A stretch of 64,000 bases of DNA from assembly GCF_050948215.1 (NCBI RefSeq), contig NW_027489010.1:1-64000 (forward strand). The letters are read 5' to 3'. A program made the position numbers and the translations under genes. Position 1 is the first letter of the stretch. Each line of letters starts with the position of its first letter. Of this stretch, positions 1 to 13,340 are shown in pieces. Source of the stretch: Halictus rubicundus (lineage: Eukaryota; Arthropoda; Insecta; Hymenoptera; Halictidae). The notes under the pieces were generated by a model, which had not been told where the DNA came from, did not search any database, and worked only from the letters and a program-made list of their open reading frames with translations.

Positions 1-592
1 TAGGATAGGACAGAGGATAGGATAGGGGATTTGATAGGATAGAGGATAGGATAGGATAGAAGATAGGATAGGATAGAGGATAGGATAGTATAGAGGATAG
101 GATAGAGGATAGGATAGGATAGAGGATAGGATAGGATAGAGGATAGGATAGGATAGAGGATAGGATAGGATAGAGGATAGCATAGGATAGAGGATAGGTT
201 AGGATAGAGGATAGGATAGGATAGAGGATAGAGGATAGAGGATAGGATAGGATAGGATAGAGGATAGAGGATGGGATAGGATAGAGGATAGGATAGGATA
301 GAGGATAGCATAGGATAGAGGATAGGGTAGGGGATTTGATATGGTAGAGGATAGGATAGGATAGAAGATAGGATAGGATAGAGGATAGGATAGGATAGAG
401 GATAGGATAGGATAGAGGATAGGATAGGACAGAGGATAGGATGGGATAGAGGATTGGATAGAGGATAGGATAGGATAGAGGATATTATAGGATAGAGGAT
501 ATGATAGGATAGAGGACAGGGATAGGATACAGGACTGGATAGGATACAGGAAAGGATAGGATTGAGGATAGGATAGGATGGAGGATAGGATA
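1..592. repeat. Left-edge array segment
   Basis: This is ordinary 17-mer array with GGGGATTTGATAGG modules near 26 and 330 and two GATAGCATAGG units near 177 and 303. At about 450-505 a lone GAGGATTGGATAGAGG / GATATTATAGG / GATATGATAGG cluster resembles the module that recurs in domain B2 beyond 47 kb. A version of the ACAGGAAAGG module follows at about 515-590, with ACTGG where other copies have ATTGG. Nothing gene-like is present. Confidence 0.8.
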
Positions 593-3500
593 GGATAGAG
601 GATAGGATAGGATACAGGATAGGATGGGATAGAGGATAGGATAGGGTAGAGGATAGGATAGAATAGAAGATAGGATAGGATATAGGATAGGATAGGATAG
701 AGGATAGGATAGGATAGAGGAATAGGATAGGATAGAGGATAGGATAGACGATAGGGATAGGATAGAGCATAGGATAGGATAGAGGATAGGATAGGATAGA
801 GGACAGGATAGGATACAGGATTGGATAGGATACAGGAAAGGGTAGGATTGAGGATAGGATAGGATGGAGGATAGGATAGGATAGAGGATAGGATAGGATA
901 TAGGATAGGATAGGATAGAGGATAGGATAGGATAGAGGATAGGATAGGATAGAGGATAGGATAGGATAGAGGACAGGATAGGATACAGGATTGGATAGGA
1001 TGCAGGAAAGGATAGGATTGAGGATAGGATAGGATGGAGGATAGGATAGAATAGAGGATAGGATAGGATACAGGATAGGATAGGATAGAGGATAGGATAG
1101 GGTTGAGGATAGGATAGAATAGAGGATAGGATAGGATAGAGGATAGGATAGGATAGAGGATAGAGGATAGGATAGGATACGATAGAGGATAGGATAGGAT
1201 AGAAGATAGGATAGGACAGAGGATAGGGTTGGGGAATTGATAGGATAGAGGATAGGATAGGATAGAAGATAGGATAGGATAGAGGATAGGATAGGATAGA
1301 GGATAGGATAGAATACAGGATAGGATAGGATGGAGGATAGGATAGGATAGAGGATAGGATAGGAATAGAGGATAGGATAGAGGATTGGATAGGATACAGG
1401 ATAGGATAGAATAGAGGATAGGATAGGGGATTTGATAGGATAGAGGATAGGATAGGATAGAGGATAGGATAGGATAGAGGATAGGATAGGATAGAGGATA
1501 GGATAGGATAGGATAGAGGATAGGATAGGATAGAGGATAGGATAGGATAGAGGATAGGATAGGATAGAGGATAGGATAGGATAGAGGATAGGATAGGATA
1601 GAGGATAGGATAGGATAGGATAGAGGATACGATAGGATAGAGGATAGGATAGGATAGAGGATAGGATAGGATAGAGGATAGGATAGGACAGAGGATAGGA
1701 TAGGGGATTTGATAGGATAGAGGATAGGATAGGATAGAAGATAGGATAGGATAGAGGATAGGATAGGATAGGATAAAAGGATAGGATCGAATAGAGGATA
1801 CTATAGGATAGAGGACAGGAGAGGATACAGGATTGGATAGGATACAGGAAAGGATAGGATTGAGGATAGGATAGGATGGAGGATAGGATAGGATAGAGGA
1901 TAGGATAGGATAGAGGATAGGGTAGACGATAGGATAGGATAGAGGATAGCATAGAGGATAGCATAGAGGATAGGATAGAGGATAGGATAGGTTAGAGGAT
2001 AGGATAGGACAGAGGATAGGATAGGATAGAAGATAGGATAGGATAGGATAGAGGAGAGGATAGGATACAGGATAGGATAGGATGGAGGATAGGATAGGAT
2101 AGAGGATAGGATAGGATAGAGGATAGGATAGAGGATTGGATAGGATACAGGATAGGATAGGATAGAGGATAGGATAGGGGATTTGATAGGATAGAGGATA
2201 GGATAGGATAGAGGATAGGATAGGATACAGGATAGGATAGGATAGAGGATAGGATAGGATAGAGGATAGGATAGGATAGAGGATAGGATAGGATACAGGA
2301 TAGGATAGGATAGAGGATAGGATAGGATAGAGGATAGGATAGGATAGAGGATAGGATAGGATAGAGGATAGGATAGGATAGAGGATAGGATAGGATATAG
2401 GATAGGATAGGATAGAGGATAGGATAGGATAGAGGAATAGGATAGGATAGAGGATAGGATAGACGATAGGATAGGATAGAGCATAGGATAGGATAGAGGA
2501 TAGGATAGGATAGAAGATAGGATAGAATAGAGGATAGGATAGGATAGAGGATTGGATAGGATAGAGGATAGATGATAGGATAGGATAGAGGATAGGATAG
2601 GGGATTTGATAGGATAGAGGATAGGATAGGATAGAGGATAGGATAGGATACAGGATAGGATAGGATAGAGGATAGGATAGGATAGAGGATAGGATAGGAT
2701 AGAGGATAGGATAGGATACAGGATAGGATAGACGATAGGATAGGATAGAGCATAGGATAGGATAGAGGATAGGATAGGATAGAAGATAGGATAGGATAGA
2801 GGATAGGATAGGATAGAGGATAGAGGATAGGATTGGATAGTGGATAGGATAGGATAGAGGATAGGATAGGATAGAGGATAGGATAGACGATAGGATAGGA
2901 TAGAGGATTGGATAGGATAGAGGATAGATGATAGGATAGGATAGAGGATAGGATAGGGGATTTGATAGGATAGAGGATAGGGTAGGATAGACGATAGGAT
3001 AGGATACAGGATAGGATAGGATAGAGGATAGGATAGGATAGAGGATAGGATAGGATAGAGGATAGGATGGGATACAGGATAGGATAGGATAGAGGATAGG
3101 ATAGGACAGAGGATAGGGTTGGGGATTTGATAGGATAGAGGATAGGATAGGATAGAAGATGGGATAGGATAGAGGATACGATAGGATAGAGGATAGGATA
3201 GGATAGAGGATAGGATAGGGGATTTGATAGGATAGAGGATAGGATAGGATAGAGTATAGGATAGGATAAGATAAAAGGATAGGATCGAATAGAGGATAGG
3301 ATAGGATAGAGGACAGGAGAGGATACAGGATTGGATAGGATACAGGAAAGGATAGGATTGAGGATAGGATAGGATGGAGGATAGGATAGGATAGAGGATA
3401 GGATAGGATAGAGGATAGGATAGACGATAGGATAGGATAGAGGATAGGATAGAGGATAGCATAGGATAGAGGATAGGATAGGACAGAGGATAGCATAGGA

Positions 3501-4540
3501 TAGAGGATAGGATAGGATAGAGGATAGGATAGGATAGAGGACAGGGTAGGATACAGGATTGGATAGGATACAGGAAAGGATAGGATTGAGGATAGGATAG
3601 GATGGAGGATAGGATAGGATAGAGGATAGGATAGGATAGAGGATAGGATAGAGGATAGGATATGATAGAGGAATAGTATAGGATAGAGGATAGGATAGAC
3701 TATAGGATAGGATAGAGCATAGGATAGGATAGAGGATAGGATATGATAGAGGAAAAGGATAGGATAGAGGATAGGATAGACGATAGGATAGGATAGAGCA
3801 TAGGATAGGATAGAGGATAGGATAGGATAGAGGACCGGATAGGATACAGGATTGGATAGGATACAGGAAAGGATAGGATTGAGGATAGGATAGGATGGAG
3901 GATAGGATAGGATAGAGGATAGGATAGGATAGAGGATAGGATAGACGATAGGATAGGATAGAGGATAGGATAGGATAGAGGATAGAGGATAGGATAGGAT
4001 AGAGGATAGAGGATAGGATAGGATAGAGGATAGGATAGGATAGAGGATAGGATAGGATAGAGGATAGGATAGGATAGAGGATAGGATAGGATAGAGGATA
4101 GGATAGGACAGAGGATAGGGTAGGATAGAGGATAGGATAGGGGATTTAATAGGATAGGATAGAGGATAGATGATAGGATAGGATAGAGGATAGGATAGAC
4201 GATAGGATAGGATAGAGGATAGGATAGGATACAGGATAGGATAGGATAGGATAGAGGATAGGATAGGGGATTTGATAGGATAGAGGATAGGATAGGATAG
4301 AGAATAGGATAGGATACAGGATAGGATAGGATAGAGGATAGGATAGGATAGAGGATAGGATAGGATAGAGGATAGGATAGGATAGAGGATAGGATAGGAT
4401 ACAGGATAGGATAGGATAGAGGATAGGATAGGATAGAGGATAGGATAGGATAGAGGATAGGATAGGATAGAGGATAGGATAGGATAGAGGATAGGATAGG
4501 ATATAGGATAGGATAGGATAGAGGATAGGGTAGGATAGAG
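593..4540. repeat. Mixed variant array, left half of domain A
   Basis: About 600-893 matches 8,899-9,192 at a constant offset of 8,299 (shared GGGTAG, ATAGGGATAGG and AAAGGGTAGG words). A near-uniform run of 17-mers and 22-mers lies at about 1,440-1,660. The segment around 1,772-1,990 matches 9,931-10,139. About 2,821-3,290 is a shortened version of the block that forms the 4,541-8,370 triplet: it has the same GATTGGATAGTGG start and GATAAAAGG end but is about 464 bp shorter. ACAGGAAAGG modules lie near 810, 990, 1,830, 3,330, 3,555 and 3,850. Confidence 0.75.
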
Positions 4541-6003
4541 GAATATGATAGGATAGAGGATAGGATAGACGATAGGATAGGATAGAGCATAGGATAGGAT
4601 AGAGGATAGGATAGGATAGAAGATAGGATAGAATAGAGGATAGGATAGGATAGAGGATAGGATAGGATAGAGGATAGAGGATAGGATTGGATAGTGGATA
4701 GGATAGGATAGAGGATAGGATAGGATAGAGGATAGGATAGACGATAGGATAGGATAGAGGATTGGATAGGATAGAGGATAGATGATAGGATAGGATAGAG
4801 GATAGGATAGGGGATTTGATAGGATAGAGGATAGGGTAGGATAGACGATAGGATAGGATACAGGATAGGATAGGATAGAGGATAGGATAGGATGGAGGAT
4901 AGGATAGGATAGAGGATAGGATGGGATACAGGATAGGATAGGATAGAGGATAGCATAGGATAGAGGATAGGATAGGATAGAGGATAGGATAGGATAGAGG
5001 ATAGGATAGGATAGAGGATAGGATAGGATATAGGATAGGATAGGATAGAGGATAGGATAGGATAGAGGAATAGGATAGGATAGAGGATAGGATAGACGAT
5101 AGGATAGGATAGAGCATAGGATAGGATAGAGGATGGGATAGGATAGAGGAGAGGATAGGATACAGGATTGGATAGGATACAGGAAAGGATAGGATTGAGG
5201 ATAGGATAGGATGGAGGATAGGATAGGATAGAGGATAGGATAGGATAGAGGATAGGATAGACGATAGGATAGGATAGCGGATAGGATAGGATAGAGGATA
5301 GAGGATAGGATAGGATAGAGGATAGAGGATAGGATAGGATAGAGTATAGGATACGATAGAGGATAGGATAGGATAGTGGATAGGATACGATAGAGGATAG
5401 GATAGGATAGAGGATAGGATAGGACAGAGGATAGGGTTGGGGATTTGATAGGATAGAGGATAGGATAGGATAGAAGATGGGATAGGATAGAGGATACGAT
5501 AGGATAGAGGATAGGATAGGATAGAGGATAGGATAGGGGATTTGATAGGATAGAGGATAGTATAGGATAGAGTATAGGATAGGATAAGATAAAAGGATAG
5601 GATCGAATAGAGGATAGGATAGGATAGAGGATAGGATAGGATACAGGATAGGATAGGATAGAGGATAGGATAGGATAGAGGATAGGATAGGATAGAGGAT
5701 AGGATAGGATACAGGATAGGATAGGATAGAGGATAGGATAGGATAGAGGATAGGATAGGATAGAGGATAGGATAGGATAGAGGATAGGATAGGATAGAGG
5801 ATAGGATAGGATAGAGGATAGGATAGGATAGAGGATAGGATAGGATAGAGGATAGGATAGGATACAGGATAGGATAGGATAGAGGATAGGATAGGATAGA
5901 GGATAGGATAGGATAGAGGATAGGATAGGATAGAGGATAGGATAGGATAGAGGATAGGATAGGATATAGGATAGGATAGGATAGAGGATAGGATAGGATA
6001 GAG
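4541..6003. repeat. Tandem triplet, copy 1 (1,463 bp)
   Basis: Markers here recur at +1,463: GAAT (4,541), TAGTGG (4,695), GGGTAGGATAGACG (4,834), GATGGGATACAGG (4,923), GAGGATGGGATAGG (5,135) and GATAAAAGG (5,588). The copy ends with about 390 bp of near-consensus 17-mers interrupted by TACAGG variants. The next copy begins directly afterwards, so the arrangement is head-to-tail. Confidence 0.88.
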
Positions 6004-7296
6004 GAATAGGATAGGATAGAGGATAGGATAGACGATAGGATAGGATAGAGCATAGGATAGGATAGAGGATAGGATAGGATAGAAGATAGGATAGAATAGA
6101 GGATAGGATAGGATAGAGGATAGGATAGGATAGAGGATAGAGGATAGGATTGGATAGTGGATAGGATAGGATAGAGGATAGGATAGGATAGAGGATAGGA
6201 TAGACGATAGGATAGGATAGAGGATTGGATAGGATAGAGGATAGATGATAGGATAGGATAGAGGATAGGATAGGGGATTTGATAGGATAGAGGATAGGGT
6301 AGGATAGACGATAGGATAGGATACAGGATAGGATAGGATAGAGGATAGGATAGGATAGAGGATAGGATAGGATAGAGGATAGGATGGGATACAGGATAGG
6401 ATAGGATAGAGGATAGGATAGGATAGAGGATAGGATAGGATAGAGGATAGGATAGGATAGAGGATAGGATAGGATAGAGGATAGGATAGGATATAGGATA
6501 GGATAGGATAGAGGATAGGATAGGATAGAGGAATAGGATAGGATAGAGGATAGGATAGACGATAGGATAGGATAGAGCATAGGATAGGATAGAGGATGGG
6601 ATAGGATAGAGGACAGGATAGGATACAGGATTGGATAGGATACAGGAAAGGATAGGATTGAGGATAGGATAGGATGGAGGATAGGATAGGATAGAGGATA
6701 GGATAGGATAGAGGATAGGATAGACGATAGGATAGGATAGCGGATAGGATAGGATAGAGGATAGAGGATAGGATAGGATAGAGGATAGAGGATAGGATAG
6801 GATAGAGGATAGGATACGATAGAGGATAGGATAGGATAGAGGATAGGATACGATAGAGGATAGGATAGGATAGAGGATAGGATAGGACAGAGGATAGGGT
6901 TGGGGATTTGATAGGATAGAGGATAGGATAGGATAGAAGATGGGATAGGATAGAGGATACGATAGGATAGAGGATAGGATAGGATAGAGGATAGGATAGG
7001 GGATTTGATAGGATAGAGGATAGTATAGGATAGAGTATAGGATAGGATAAGATAAAAGGATAGGATCGAATAGAGGATAGGATAGGATAGAGGATAGGAT
7101 AGGATACAGGATAGGATAGGATAGAGGATAGGATAGGATAGAGGATAGGATAGGATAGAGGATAGGATAGGATAGAGGATAGGATAGGATACAGGATAGG
7201 ATAGGATAGAGGATAGGATAGGATAGAGGATAGGATAGGATAGAGGATAGGATAGGATAGAGGATAGGATAGGATAGAGGATAGGATAGGATAGAG
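6004..7296. repeat. Tandem triplet, copy 2 (1,293 bp)
   Basis: This has the same marker order as the copy to its left. All markers from GAAT (6,004) to GATAAAAGG (7,051) sit at +1,463 from copy 1 and at -1,293 from copy 3. The 170-bp shortfall relative to copy 1 lies entirely in the near-consensus run after GATAAAAGG and equals exactly ten 17-bp units. Confidence 0.88.
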
Positions 7297-8370
7297 GAAT
7301 AGGATAGGATAGAGGATAGGATAGACGATAGGATAGGATAGAGCATAGGATAGGATAGAGGATAGGATAGGATAGAAGATAGGATAGAATAGAGGATAGG
7401 ATAGGATAGAGGATAGGATAGGATAGAGGATAGAGGATAGGATTGGATAGTGGATAGGATAGGATAGAGGATAGGATAGGATAGAGGATAGGATAGACGA
7501 TAGGATAGGATAGAGGATTGGATAGGATAGAGGATAGATGATAGGATAGGATAGAGGATAGGATAGGGGATTTGATAGGATAGAGGATAGGGTAGGATAG
7601 ACGATAGGATAGGATACAGGATAGGATAGGATAGAGGATAGGATAGGATAGAGGATAGGATAGGATAGAGGATAGGATGGGATACAGGATAGGATAGGAT
7701 AGAGGATAGGATAGGATAGAGGATAGGATAGGATAGAGGATAGGATAGGATAGAGGATAGGATAGGATAGAGGATAGGATAGGATATAGGATAGGATAGG
7801 ATAGAGGATAGGATAGGATAGAGGAATAGGATAGGATAGAGGATAGGATAGACGATAGGATAGGATAGAGCATAGGATAGGATAGAGGATGGGATAGGAT
7901 AGAGGACAGGATAGGATACAGGATTGGATAGGATACAGGAAAGGATAGGATTGAGGATAGGATAGGATGGAGGATAGGATGGGATAGAGGATAGGATAGG
8001 ATAGAGGATAGGATAGACGATAGGATAGGATAGCGGATAGGATAGGATAGAGAATAGAGGATAGGATAGGATAGAGGATAGAGGATAGGATAGGATAGAG
8101 GATAGGATACGATAGAGGATAGGATAGGATAGAGGATAGGATACGATAGAGGATAGGATAGGATAGAGGATAGGATAGGACAGAGGATAGGGTTGGGGAT
8201 TTGATAGGATAGAGGATAGGATAGGATAGAAGATGGGATAGGATAGAGGATACGATAGGATAGAGGATAGGATAGGATAGAGGATAGGATAGGGGATTTG
8301 ATAGGATAGAGGATAGTATAGGATAGAGTATAGGATAGGATAAGATAAAAGGATAGGATCGAATAGAGGA
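7297..8370. repeat. Tandem triplet, copy 3 (right end diverged)
   Basis: Markers GAAT (7,297), TAGTGG (7,451), GGGTAGG (7,590), GATGGG (7,679 and 7,891) and GATAAAAGG (8,344) follow copy 2 at +1,293. After the GATCGAATAGAGG word the sequence changes to the GACAGGAGAGG / ACAGGAAAGG module instead of the near-consensus run, which marks the right breakpoint of the triplet. Confidence 0.85.
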
Positions 8371-10037
8371 TAGGATAGGATAGAGGACAGGAGAGGATAC
8401 AGGATTGGATAGGATACAGGAAAGGATAGGATTGAGGATAGGATAGGATGGAGGATAGGATAGGATAGAGGATAGGATAGGATAGAGGATAGGATAGACG
8501 ATAGGATAGGATAGAGGATAGGATAGAGGATAGCATAGGATAGAGGATAGGATAGGACAGAGGATAGCATAGGATAGAGGATAGGATAGGACAGAGGATA
8601 GGATAGGATAGAGGATAGGATAGGATAGAGGATAGGATAGGATACAGGATAGGATAGGATGGAGGATAGGATAGGATAGAGGATAGGATAGGATGGACGA
8701 TAGGATAGAGGATTGGATAGGATACAGGATAGGATAGGATAGAGGATAGGATAGGGGATTTGATAGGATAGAGGATAGGATATGATAGAGGATAGGATAG
8801 GATAGAGGATAGGATAGAGGATAGCATAGGATAGAGGATAGGATAGGACAGAGGATAGCATATGATAGAGGATAGGATAGGATAGAGGATAGGATAGAGG
8901 ATAGGATAGGATACAGGATAGGATAGGATAGAGGATAGGATAGGGTAGAGGATAGGATAGAATAGAGAATAGGATAGGATATAGGATAGGATAGGATAGA
9001 GGATAGGATAGGATAGAGGCATAGGATAGGATAGAGGATAGGATAGACGATAGGGATAGGATAGAGCATAGGATAGGATAGAGGATAGGATAGGATAGAG
9101 GACAGGATAGGATACAGGATTGGATAGGATACAGGAAAGGGTAGGATTGAGGATAGGATAGGATGGAGGATAGGATAGGATAGAGGATAGGATAGGATAG
9201 ACGATAGGATAGACGATAGGATAGGATAGAGGATAGGATAGGATAGAGGATAGAGGATAGGATAGGATAGAGGATAGAGGATAGGATCGGATAGACGATA
9301 GGATACGATAGAGGATAGGATAGGATAGAGGATAGGATAGGACAGAGGATAGGGTTGGGGATTTGATAGGATAGAGGATAGGATAGGATAGAAGATAGGA
9401 TAGGATAGAGGATAGGATAGGATAGAGGATAGGATAGGATACAGGATAGGATAGGATGGAGGATAGGATAGGATAGAGGATAGGAAAGGATAGAGGATAG
9501 GATAGAGGATTGGATAGGATACAGGATAGGATAGAATAGAGGATAGGATAGGGGATTTGATAGGATAGAGGATAGGATAGGATAGAGGATAGGATAGGAT
9601 AGAGGATAGGATAGGATAGAGGATAGGATAGGATAGAGGATAGGATAGGATAGGATAGAGGATAGGATAGGATAGAGGATAGGATAGGATAGAGGATGGG
9701 ATAGGATAGAGGATAGGATAGGATAGAGGATAGGATAGGATAGAGGATAGGATAGGATAGAGGATAGGATAGGATAGGATAGAGGATAGGATAGGATAGA
9801 GGATAGGATAGGATAGAGGATAGGATAGGATAGAGGATAGGATAGGACAGAGGATAGGATAGGGGATTTGATAGGATAGAGGATAGGATAGGATAGAAGA
9901 TAGGATAGGATAGAGGATAGGATAGGATAGGATAAAAGGATAGGATCGAATAGAGGATACTATAGGATAGAGGACAGGAGAGGATACAGGATTGGATAGG
10001 ATACAGGAAAGGATAGGATTGAGGATAGGATAGGATG
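8371..10037. repeat. Array between the domain A duplications
   Basis: This holds the first long copy of the ATAGGGATAGG (9,053) to GATCGGATAGACG (9,285) block, which is re-used in the 10,038-13,340 pair. It then runs through near-uniform 17-mers and 22-mers (about 9,560-9,840). The last part (about 9,800 onward, reaching 10,411) matches 14,249-14,860 at offset 4,449, including the GATAAAAGG word at 9,931. A GAATAGAGAATAGG variant lies near 8,960. Confidence 0.78.
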
Positions 10038-11735
10038 GAGGATAGGATAGGATAGAGGATAGGATAGGATAGAGGATAGGATAGACGATAGGATAGGATA
10101 GAGGATAGCATAGAGGATAGGATAGAGGATAGGATAGGTTAGAGGATAGGATAGGACAGAGGATAGGATCGGATAGAGGATAGGATAGGATAGGATAGAG
10201 GATAGGATAGGATACAGGATAGGATAGGATGGAGGATAGGATAGGATAGAGGATAGGATAGGATAGAGGATAGGATAGAGGATTGGATAGGATACAGGAT
10301 AGGATAGGATAGAGGATAGGATAGGGGATTTGATAGGATAGAGGATAGGATAGGATAGAGGATAGGATAGCATAGAGGATAGGATAGGATAGAGGATAGG
10401 ATAGGATAGAGGATAGGATAGGATAGAGGATAGGATAGGATAGAGGATAGGATAGGATAGAGGATAGGATAGGATAGAGGATAGGATAGGATAGAGGATA
10501 GGATAGGATAGAGGATAGGATAGGATAGAGGATAGGATAGGATAGAAGATAGGATAGAATAGAGGATAGGATAGGATAGAGGATAGGATAGGATAGAGGA
10601 TAGAGGATAGGATTGGATAGTGGATAGGATAGGATAGAGGATAGGATAGGATAGAGGATAGGATAGACGATAGGATAGGATAGAGGATAGGATAGGATAG
10701 AGGATAGGATAGGATAGAGGATAGGATAGGATAGAGGATAGGATAGACGATAGGATAGGATAGAGGATTGGATAGGATAGAGGATAGATGATAGGATAGG
10801 ATAGAGGATAGGATAGGGGATTTGATAGGATAGAGGATAGGATACAGGATAGGATAGGATAGAGGATAGGATAGGGGATTTGATAGGATAGAGGATAGGA
10901 TATGATAGAGGATAGGATAGGATAGAGGATAGGATAGAGGATAGCATAGGATAGAGGATAGGATAGGACAGAGGATAGCATATGATAGAGGATAGCATAT
11001 GATAGAGGATAGGATAGGATAGAGGATAGGATAGAGGATAGGATAGGATACAGGATAGGATAGGATAGAGGATAGGATAGGGTAGAGGATAGGATAGAAT
11101 AGAGGATAGGATAGGATATAGGATAGGATAGGGTAGAGGATAGGATAGGATAGAGGCATAGGATAGGATAGAGGATAGGATAGACGATAGGGATAGGATA
11201 GAGCATAGGATAGGATAGAGGATAGGATAGGATAGAGGACAGGATAGGATACAGGATTGGATAGGATACAGGAAAGGGTAGGATTGAGGATAGGATAGGA
11301 TGGAGGATAGGATAGGATAAAGGATAGGATAGGATAGACGATAGGATAGACGATAGGATAGGATAGAGGATAGGATAGGATAGAGGATAGAGGATAGAGG
11401 ATAGAGGATAGGATAGGATAGAGGATAGAGGATAGGATCGGATAGACGATAGGATACGATAGAGGATAGGATAGGATAGAGGATAGGATAGGACAGAGGA
11501 TAGGGTTGGGGATTTGATAGGATAGAGGATAGGATAGGATAGAAGATAGGATAGGATAGAGGATAGGATAGGATAGAGGATAGGATAGGATACAGGATAG
11601 GATAGGATGGAGGATAGGATAGGATAGAGGATAGGATAGGATAGAGGATAGGATAGAGGATTGGATAGGATACAGGATAGGATAGAATAGAGGATAGGAT
11701 AGGGGATTTGATAGGATAGAGGATAGGATAGGATA
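10038..11735. repeat. Tandem pair, copy 1 (about 1,698 bp)
   Basis: Unit markers are GGTTAGAGG (10,139), GGGGATTTG (10,324), TAGTGG (10,621), a doubled ATAGCATATGATAGAGG unit (about 10,976-11,010), GGGTAGAGG (11,080), ATAGGGATAGG (11,190), AAAGGGTAGG, three extra heptamers (about 11,390-11,412) and GATCGGATAGACG (11,436). The same markers follow in the next copy at offsets of 1,698, then 1,613, 1,596 and 1,589. Each step corresponds to whole 17-bp or 7-bp units lost from the right copy. Confidence 0.86.
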
Positions 11736-13340
11736 GAGGATAGGATAGGATAGAGGATAGGATAGGATAGAGGATAGGATAGACGATAGGATAGGATAGA
11801 GGATAGCATAGAGGATAGGATAGAGGATAGGATAGGTTAGAGGATAGGATAGGACAGAGGATAGGATCGGATAGAGGATAGGATAGGATAGGATAGAGGA
11901 TAGGATAGGATACAGGATAGGATAGGATGGAGGATAGGATAGGATAGAGGATAGGATAGGATAGAGGATAGGATAGAGGATTGGATAGGATACAGGATAG
12001 GATAGGATAGAGGATAGGATAATGGATTTGATAGGATAGAGGATAGGATAGGATAGAGGATAGGATAGCATAGAGGATAGGATAGGATAGAGGATAGGAT
12101 AGGATAGAGGATAGGATAGGATAGAGGATAGGATAGGATAGAGGATAGGATAGGATAGAAGATAGGATAGAATAGAGGATAGGATAGGATAGAGGATAGG
12201 ATAGGATAGAGGATAGAGGATAGGATTGGATAGTGGATAGGATAGGATAGAGGATAGGATAGGATAGAGGATAGGATAGACGATAGGATAGGATAGAGGA
12301 TAGGATAGGATAGAGGATAGGATAGGATAGAGGATAGGATAGGATAGAGGATAGGATAGACGATAGGATAGGATAGAGGATTGGATAGGATAGAGGATAG
12401 ATGATAGGATAGGATAGAGGATAGGATAGGGGATTTGATAGGATAGAGGATAGGATACAGGATAGGATAGGATAGAGGATAGGATAGGGGATTTGATAGG
12501 ATAGAGGATAGGATATGATAGAGGATAGGATAGGATAGAGGATAGGATAGAGGATAGCATAGGATAGAGGATAGGATAGGACAGAGGATAGCATATGATA
12601 GAGGATAGGATAGGATAGAGGATAGGATAGAGGATAGGATAGGATACAGGATAGGATAGGATAGAGGATAGGATAGGGTAGAGGATAGGATAGAATAGAG
12701 GATAGGATAGGATATAGGATAGGATAGGGTAGAGGATAGGATAGGATAGAGGCATAGGATAGGATAGAGGATAGGATAGACGATAGGGATAGGATAGAGC
12801 ATAGGATAGGATAGAGGATAGGATAGGATAGAGGACAGGATAGGATACAGGATTGGATAGGATACAGGAAAGGGTAGGATTGAGGATAGGATAGGATGGA
12901 GGATAGGATAGGATAAAGGATAGGATAGGATAGACGATAGGATAGACGATAGGATAGGATAGAGGATAGGATAGGATAGAGGACAGAGGATAGAGGATAG
13001 GATAGGATAGAGGATAGAGGATAGGATCGGATAGACGATAGGATACGATAGAGGATAGGATAGGATAGAGGATAGGATAGGACAGAGGATAGGGTTGGGG
13101 ATTTGATAGGATAGAGGATAGGATAGGATAGAAGATAGGATAGGATAGAGGATAGGATAGGATAGAGGATAGGATAGGATACAGGATAGGATAGGATGGA
13201 GGATAGGATAGGATAGAGGATAGGATAGGATAGAGGATAGGATAGAGGATTGGATAGGATACAGGATAGGATAGAATAGAGGATAGGATAGGGGATTTGA
13301 TAGGATAGAGGATAGGATAGGATAGAGGATAGGATAGGAT
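11736..13340. repeat. Tandem pair, copy 2 (about 1,600 bp)
   Basis: This starts exactly one 1,698-bp period after copy 1. It is shorter by five 17-mers before about 12,381, by one 17-bp ATAGCATATGATAGAGG unit (single here, doubled in copy 1), and by one heptamer just before GATCGG (13,025). One of its remaining heptamers carries a T-to-C change (ACAGAGG, about 12,983). A GGGGATTTG module of copy 1 reads AATGGATTTG here (12,021). Confidence 0.86.

Noticed and set aside
485..10111. Open reading frame of about 3,208 codons on the minus strand
   Set aside because: It is a translation of the satellite: a 17-residue period from three 17-bp units, with the two other minus frames equally open over the same DNA. 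There is no domain, signal peptide or codon-position bias.
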